From assembly GCA_963718145.1 (NCBI GenBank), contig CAVQYJ010000012.1:310001-374000 (forward strand): a DNA stretch of 64,000 nt, written 5' to 3'. The notes below the pieces were generated by a model. That model searched no databases. It worked only from the letters and a program-made list of their open reading frames with translations, and was not told where the DNA came from. Source of the DNA: UBA7672 sp963718145. Lineage in GTDB: Bacteria > Pseudomonadota > Alphaproteobacteria > Caulobacterales > Hyphomonadaceae. Positions within the stretch are counted from its first letter, which is position 1. The number at the start of each line of letters is the position of its first letter. The position numbers and the translations under genes are program-made. Below are positions 60,247 through 64,000 of the stretch, piece after piece.

Positions 60247-61977
60247 TCAGGTGAGCTGGTGGGCCGCCAGCCGGGCATAGGCGCCTCCACGCGCCATCAA
60301 CTCGTCATGCGTGCCAGCTTCGGCGACGCGACCCTTCTCCAGCACGAAGATCTTCGCCGCGCGCCGCACCGTGGCGAGGCGGTGCGCGATCACGATGATC
60401 GTTCGCTGGCCGGCGATGCTTGCGAGCGCCGCCTGCACCCGCGCCTCGCTCTCCGAGTCCAGCGCGCTGGTGGCTTCGTCCAGCAGCAGGATCGGCGCTT
60501 CCGACAACAGCGCGCGGGCGAGCGCGATGCGCTGGCGCTGGCCGCCGGACAGGTTTCGCCCACCCTCGCCCGCCGGCGCGTTCATGGCGCCGGGCAATCC
60601 CTCAATGAAGTCACATGCCGCGGCATCGGCAGCAGCCTGGATTTGGTCCTCCGTCGCGCCGGAACGTCCCAGGGCGATGTTCTCCTTGATCGTCGCGTCG
60701 AACAGGAAAGAATCCTGCGACACCAGCGCAATGTTGCGTCGGACCGACAGCACCTGCACGTCGCGAACGTCATGGCCGTCGATGCGGATATTGCCGCTGT
60801 CGGCGTCGTACAGGCGCAGCGCCAGGTTGAAGACCGTCGACTTGCCGGCGCCCGAAGGGCCGACAAGCGCAACCGTCTCGCCTGGCTCGACCGCAAAGGT
60901 CAGCCTGTCCAGGATCGGCCCGCCGCCCGCATAGCCGAAGCGCACGTCGTTGAATTCCAGCTTGCCTCGGGCCTTTCCGAGCGGGCGCGCGTCCGGCCGA
61001 TCCTTGATCGTCGATTCCAGGTCGAGCTGGGCGTAGAGGCGATCGGCGGCCGCAAGTCCTTCATTGGTGGACGAGTTCAGAGTGCCGAGCGCGCGCACCT
61101 CGGGCGAGGCCACCGCCAGGATAGCGATGAAACCCATGATGTCTTCGACATTGATCTGGCCATTGATCGCCCGGAAACCGGCAAAGGCGAACAGCCCTGC
61201 GAGCGCCAGGCCCCCGAACACTTCGAGCAACGGATCGACGATGGCACGCGAACGCAGCACCTTCATGTAGAGCCGAGCGCGCTCCTTGAAGCCCGCCCGC
61301 CCCCGCGCTTTCTGGTATTGCTCCAGCGAAAACGCCTTCACCGTGCGCGACCCCTGGATGGTCTCGCCGAGAAAGGCTGTGAGCTCGCCTGCCTGCGCCT
61401 GCGCCATCCGCGAGGCGTTGCGGATGCGCGTGCCGAGCTTCACCACCGGCCAGAACGCAACCGGATAGACGACCACCAAAAGAAGCGTCAGCGCCCAGTC
61501 CTTCGAGAGCATGAAGGCGACGCACGCGACCAGCGTGAGCGAGGATTTGGCGAGGCTGACGGCAACTCGCAGCGCGGCCTCGCGGATCAGCGTCATGTCG
61601 TTAGCGAATTGCGAAACGAACTCGCCCGATGCGGCGGCTTGCAGTCTCGCAAAGTCGCCCCCGATCAGATTGCCGAACAGCTTGTCCTGCATCTCGACCA
61701 TGGCGTTCTGTACGCCGCGGTTGTTCGCCTGCGTCTGTCCGTAAAGCGCAATGCCGCGCACCAGCACCAGCCCGATGATGATAGCCGGTGCGACCGTGAA
61801 GATGCGAGTGTCGCCTGTGCGAAGGAGTTGTCCGCACCATGTGACGACCTCGCCATAGCCATAGGCGCAAACGGCTGAGATCGCGGCCAACAGCGCGCCG
61901 CCCACGAACCAGCGCCATTGCGGCGCCAGCCAGTCGCGAACAAAGCGGCCTGAAAGACCCTTGCGGACTTCGGTCAT
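60247..61977 (-). CDS. ABC exporter, fused membrane and ATP-binding domains (MsbA-like)
   Basis: This 576-aa half-transporter would dimerise in the inner membrane and pump out a substrate, perhaps lipid, peptide or drug. Six membrane helices fill residues 1-310 (for example FVGGALLAAISAVCAYGYG, IIGLVLVRGIALYG, IMGFIAILAVASPEV). The nucleotide domain has Walker A GPSGAGKST, Q-loop SQDSFLFDATIKENIALG, signature LSGGQRQRIALARALL, Walker B ILLLDEATSALDSES and the switch HRLAT. It is close to lipid A flippase MsbA, but the substrate cannot be settled. It follows the DUF4170 gene by six bases. Confidence 0.9.
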   Translation of the reverse strand: MTEVRKGLSGRFVRDWLAPQWRWFVGGALLAAISAVCAYGYGEVVTWCGQLLRTGDTRIFTVAPAIIIGLVLVRGIALYGQTQANNRGVQNAMVEMQDKLFGNLIGGDFARLQAAASGEFVSQFANDMTLIREAALRVAVSLAKSSLTLVACVAFMLSKDWALTLLLVVVYPVAFWPVVKLGTRIRNASRMAQAQAGELTAFLGETIQGSRTVKAFSLEQYQKARGRAGFKERARLYMKVLRSRAIVDPLLEVFGGLALAGLFAFAGFRAINGQINVEDIMGFIAILAVASPEVRALGTLNSSTNEGLAAADRLYAQLDLESTIKDRPDARPLGKARGKLEFNDVRFGYAGGGPILDRLTFAVEPGETVALVGPSGAGKSTVFNLALRLYDADSGNIRIDGHDVRDVQVLSVRRNIALVSQDSFLFDATIKENIALGRSGATEDQIQAAADAAACDFIEGLPGAMNAPAGEGGRNLSGGQRQRIALARALLSEAPILLLDEATSALDSESEARVQAALASIAGQRTIIVIAHRLATVRRAAKIFVLEKGRVAEAGTHDELMARGGAYARLAAHQLT

Positions 61978-61983
61978 GCGCCG

Positions 61984-62235
61984 TCAGGCATCATGGCTCT
62001 TGCCGGTTTCCGGATCGAGCAGGCGGTGGGCGTGCAGGATGAAGTAGCGCATGTGTGCGTTATCGACCGTGCGCTGGGCCGCGCCCTTCCACGCATCGAA
62101 TGCCGCCTTGTAGTTCGGGAAGGCGCCGACGAAGTGAACCTCGTTCAGATCCTTGAACTCGACATGGGCAAGGTCCTTCAGCTCACCGCCGATGACGAGA
62201 TGCAGAAGCTGTTTGTGCTTATCGGCTGCCGGCAT
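61984..62235 (-). CDS. DUF4170 protein
   Basis: This 83-aa cytoplasmic protein, mainly helical, has the DUF4170 pattern LHLVIGGELKDLAHVEFKDL and VGAFPNYKAAFDAWKGAAQ. Members occur in alphaproteobacteria, often next to inositol-monophosphatase and ABC transporter genes, exactly as here. Function is unknown. Its start overlaps the end of the phosphatase gene by 17 bases, so the two share a transcript. Confidence 0.85.
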   Translation of the reverse strand: MPAADKHKQLLHLVIGGELKDLAHVEFKDLNEVHFVGAFPNYKAAFDAWKGAAQRTVDNAHMRYFILHAHRLLDPETGKSHDA

Positions 62236-63058
62236 TTTCGGACCCCATGAAGCCCCATTTGCGCATCAGATCGTGGAGCCTCTCCAATAACAGCGGGTGA
62301 AGCGACGCGCCAGCGGCGATAGCCCCGTTCTGGACGACCGAGGGGCGGTTGAATTCGAGCTGCCTGCCGAACCGGTCGGTGACGACGCCGCCGGCTTCTC
62401 GCACCAGGAGGACGGCGGCTGCGATATCCCAGTCGTTCTTGTCGTTGAGGGCGACGGCGGCGTCCCAGTGACCCGCCGCCACGAGACCAAGGCGCCAGGC
62501 CATCGCATTGGGCACACAGTCGATAAGCTTCATGTCGGGCCAGAGTTCTGCGTTCGTGCGGCCAAAGACATCGGGCTGGCCAATCATGGTGCAGGCAAGG
62601 CTGGCGCAGTCGGCGACACTGACCGGTTCGCCATTGAGATGGCAGCCAGACCCGATGCGGGCAGTGAGCAGCTCGTCGAAATTGGGATTGTAGACCGCGC
62701 CGGCGATAGGTTGGCCGTCCTCAATGATGGCGATGGAGGCGCAGAAGCCATTCTCGCCCTTGATGAACGCCTTGGTTCCGTCGATGGGATCGACGACAAA
62801 GATGCGCGGCTGCGACCGGTCGGCGGCGCTGTCCCTTGTCTCCTCGGACAGCCAGCCATAATGCGGACGTGCAGTGCGCAGGCGCCTGGCGATCAGATCG
62901 TTGCAGGCGATGTCCGCTTCGGTGACCGGATTGTCGGGCGACTTGTCCCAGGCGCGCGCGCCCTTTTCCAGCCATTCCAGCGACAGCTTGCCAGCTTCTC
63001 GCGCCACCTCGGCGATGAGGACGAGGTCCGCCTCGAGCTGCGCCTCAGCGGCCGGCAA
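62219..63058 (-). CDS. Inositol monophosphatase-family protein (IMPase/CysQ type)
   Basis: This 279-aa magnesium-dependent phosphatase has the metal-binding motifs LSEET, FVVDPIDGTKAFI (DPIDGT) and WDIAAAVLLVREAGG. It hydrolyses phosphomonoesters such as inositol phosphates or 3'-phosphoadenosine 5'-phosphate; CysQ and IMPase cannot be separated here. The start codon is a TTG at 63058, and its beginning overlaps the end of the tldE-like gene by 14 bases, so they are translated in sequence. Confidence 0.88.
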   Translation of the reverse strand: MPAAEAQLEADLVLIAEVAREAGKLSLEWLEKGARAWDKSPDNPVTEADIACNDLIARRLRTARPHYGWLSEETRDSAADRSQPRIFVVDPIDGTKAFIKGENGFCASIAIIEDGQPIAGAVYNPNFDELLTARIGSGCHLNGEPVSVADCASLACTMIGQPDVFGRTNAELWPDMKLIDCVPNAMAWRLGLVAAGHWDAAVALNDKNDWDIAAAVLLVREAGGVVTDRFGRQLEFNRPSVVQNGAIAAGASLHPLLLERLHDLMRKWGFMGSENAGSR

Positions 63059-64000
63059 GGGCGAGCCCGTCGATCAGCAAGCTTGGGGAGTTGGCGGAAC
63101 CGCGAATGTCGAGATCGGCGCCTGGAATCGCGCGCAGGAACATCGACGGCAGGTCCCCGGCGACCGTCACCTCCGACACAGGATAGGCGCGCTCCCCGTT
63201 CTCGAACCAGAAACCGGAAACGCCGACGGAATAGTCGCCCGTGTTAGAATTCAGCGACGGGCCGAACATGTCGGTGACCAGCAGCCCGGTTCCCGCATCG
63301 TTCATCAGTTCGGCGAGCGAGCGCCGGCCGGGCTGGATGTCGAGATTGGAGGGCGAGACGCCCGGCGGATCGCCGAAACCCATCGAGGCAAAGCCGTTCG
63401 GCGACAGATCAAGCTGACGCGCGGACGGGCCGTTGAGCAGCCATTGCGTCAGCATGCCATCCTTGACCAGCGCCGTGCGATGTACCGCCCGACCTTCGCC
63501 GTCAAATCCGCGCGAGGCAAAGCCGCCGATGCGGGTGGGATCATCAATGATGTCGACGCCAGGCGCGAACACCGGCTTGCCCATCCTGTCTTTCAGGAAC
63601 GATACGCCGCGCGCGATCGCAGGCCCGGAGACCGCTCCGATGAAAGCGCCAAGCAAACGATTGGCCAGCCGGTTTTCGAAGATCACCGGCGCCGTCTGGC
63701 TGTCGATCTTGCGCGCGCCGAGCCGTGCCGCTGCGCGGTTGGCGGCTTCGAGGCCGACACTGGCTGGCGTCGGCATCCTCGCCTTGCGCCGCTCGGAATA
63801 GCTCTCGTAGTCCCGCTCCATGGCGCCATCGCGTTCGGAAATCGCCACGGCGGTGATCGAGGATATTCCCGACGACTTGGTTGCGGTGAATCCATTCGAA
63901 GCGGCAAACCAGGACCGCGCTGTGCTCCACGAAGCGCCGCAATGCGACATTTGCTTGATGCCTGGCACCGTGAGGGCGGCATCTTCCATTTCCTTTGACC
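63045..64000 (-). CDS. pmbA: TldE/PmbA-type metalloprotease-complex subunit (5' end beyond the window)
   Basis: The frame is open to the right edge, so the N-terminus is missing. The visible 310-odd residues contain SSITAVAISERDGAMERDY, FENRLANRLLGAFIGAVSG, the family motif GVDIIDDPTRIGGFASRGFDGEG and MFGPSLNSNTGDYSVGVSGFWFENG. TldE (PmbA) forms a heterodimer with TldD that trims peptides such as microcin B17 or the gyrase toxin CcdA; the zinc site is in TldD. TldD is not seen here. It heads the operon phosphatase, DUF4170 and ABC exporter. Confidence 0.9.
   Translation of the reverse strand, partial: SKEMEDAALTVPGIKQMSHCGASWSTARSWFAASNGFTATKSSGISSITAVAISERDGAMERDYESYSERRKARMPTPASVGLEAANRAAARLGARKIDSQTAPVIFENRLANRLLGAFIGAVSGPAIARGVSFLKDRMGKPVFAPGVDIIDDPTRIGGFASRGFDGEGRAVHRTALVKDGMLTQWLLNGPSARQLDLSPNGFASMGFGDPPGVSPSNLDIQPGRRSLAELMNDAGTGLLVTDMFGPSLNSNTGDYSVGVSGFWFENGERAYPVSEVTVAGDLPSMFLRAIPGADLDIRGSANSPSLLIDGLALAGR

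Overview
The window is a 64 kb piece of a GC-rich alphaproteobacterial chromosome. Four things point there: the order ssb, gyrA, coaD and a secreted cyclophilin; LexA sites of the alphaproteobacterial type (GTTC-N7-GTTC) upstream of both ssb and uvrA; a folate-dependent TrmFO; and families common in Caulobacterales/Hyphomonadales-like bacteria (a CC0125/CC1285-type lipoprotein, DUF4170, a COG3904 periplasmic ClpP-like protein). The genus cannot be decided from this sequence. Only one tRNA (Trp) is present. I see no prophage, insertion sequence, CRISPR array or defence island; this is mostly a housekeeping and envelope region.

Layout. 1-5.4 kb (minus strand): ssb, gyrA, coaD, cyclophilin. 5.4-9.3 kb: secreted esterase, DUF4287-type protein, glycine-zipper lipoprotein, DUF2059-like secreted protein, and an ArsR/SRPBCC pair that appears to be read from a leaderless promoter carrying a palindromic operator. 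9.5-19 kb: uvrA (frameshifted tail), membrane proteins, trmFO, a squalene/phytoene-synthase-like protein, Fe superoxide dismutase, an EAL-domain protein and a TauD-type dioxygenase. 19-24.4 kb: L,D-transpeptidase, coiled-coil lipoprotein, smpB, dapA (frameshifted), lytic transglycosylase (frameshifted) and a 57-residue small protein. 24.4-30.3 kb: threonine dehydratase-like enzyme, broken SnoaL-like gene, nitronate monooxygenase-like enzyme, broken Tat-exported Gfo/Idh/MocA oxidoreductase and a TPR protein. 30.5-43.6 kb: the two methylmalonyl-CoA mutase subunits and the chaperone meaB, separated by a sugar dehydrogenase, a Tat lipoprotein with a DUF1906-like domain, an SDR, three EF-hand secreted proteins, two lipoproteins and a broken endonuclease/exonuclease/phosphatase gene. 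43.6-50 kb: ClpP-like periplasmic protein, GFA-family protein, an OmpA plus helix-hairpin-helix operon, two RNA methyltransferases, a palindromic repeat and a thioesterase. 50-54 kb: tRNA-Trp, an orphan membrane-anchored protein, and a tightly overlapping operon PepSY, DUF4345, rluB, GST. 54-59 kb: an unexplained structured intergenic region, two tandem secreted paralogues, acyl-CoA dehydrogenase, GNAT and TauE/SafE. 59-64 kb: lipoprotein, degenerate receiver, ABC exporter, DUF4170, inositol-phosphatase family and tldE/pmbA (cut by the edge).

Functional themes are DNA repair under LexA (uvrA, ssb), propionyl/methylmalonyl-CoA metabolism (two mutase subunits plus meaB) and an unusually large set of secreted proteins and lipoproteins. 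A recurring oddity is single-base frame breaks in at least six genes, including the normally indispensable dapA. This pattern fits residual assembly errors better than gene decay, and it should be kept in mind when reading the genes marked broken. I found no clearly new multi-gene system. The best candidates for something undescribed are the structured region at 54.0-54.1 kb, the paralogous secreted pair beside it, the OmpA/HhH pair and the 57-residue protein.
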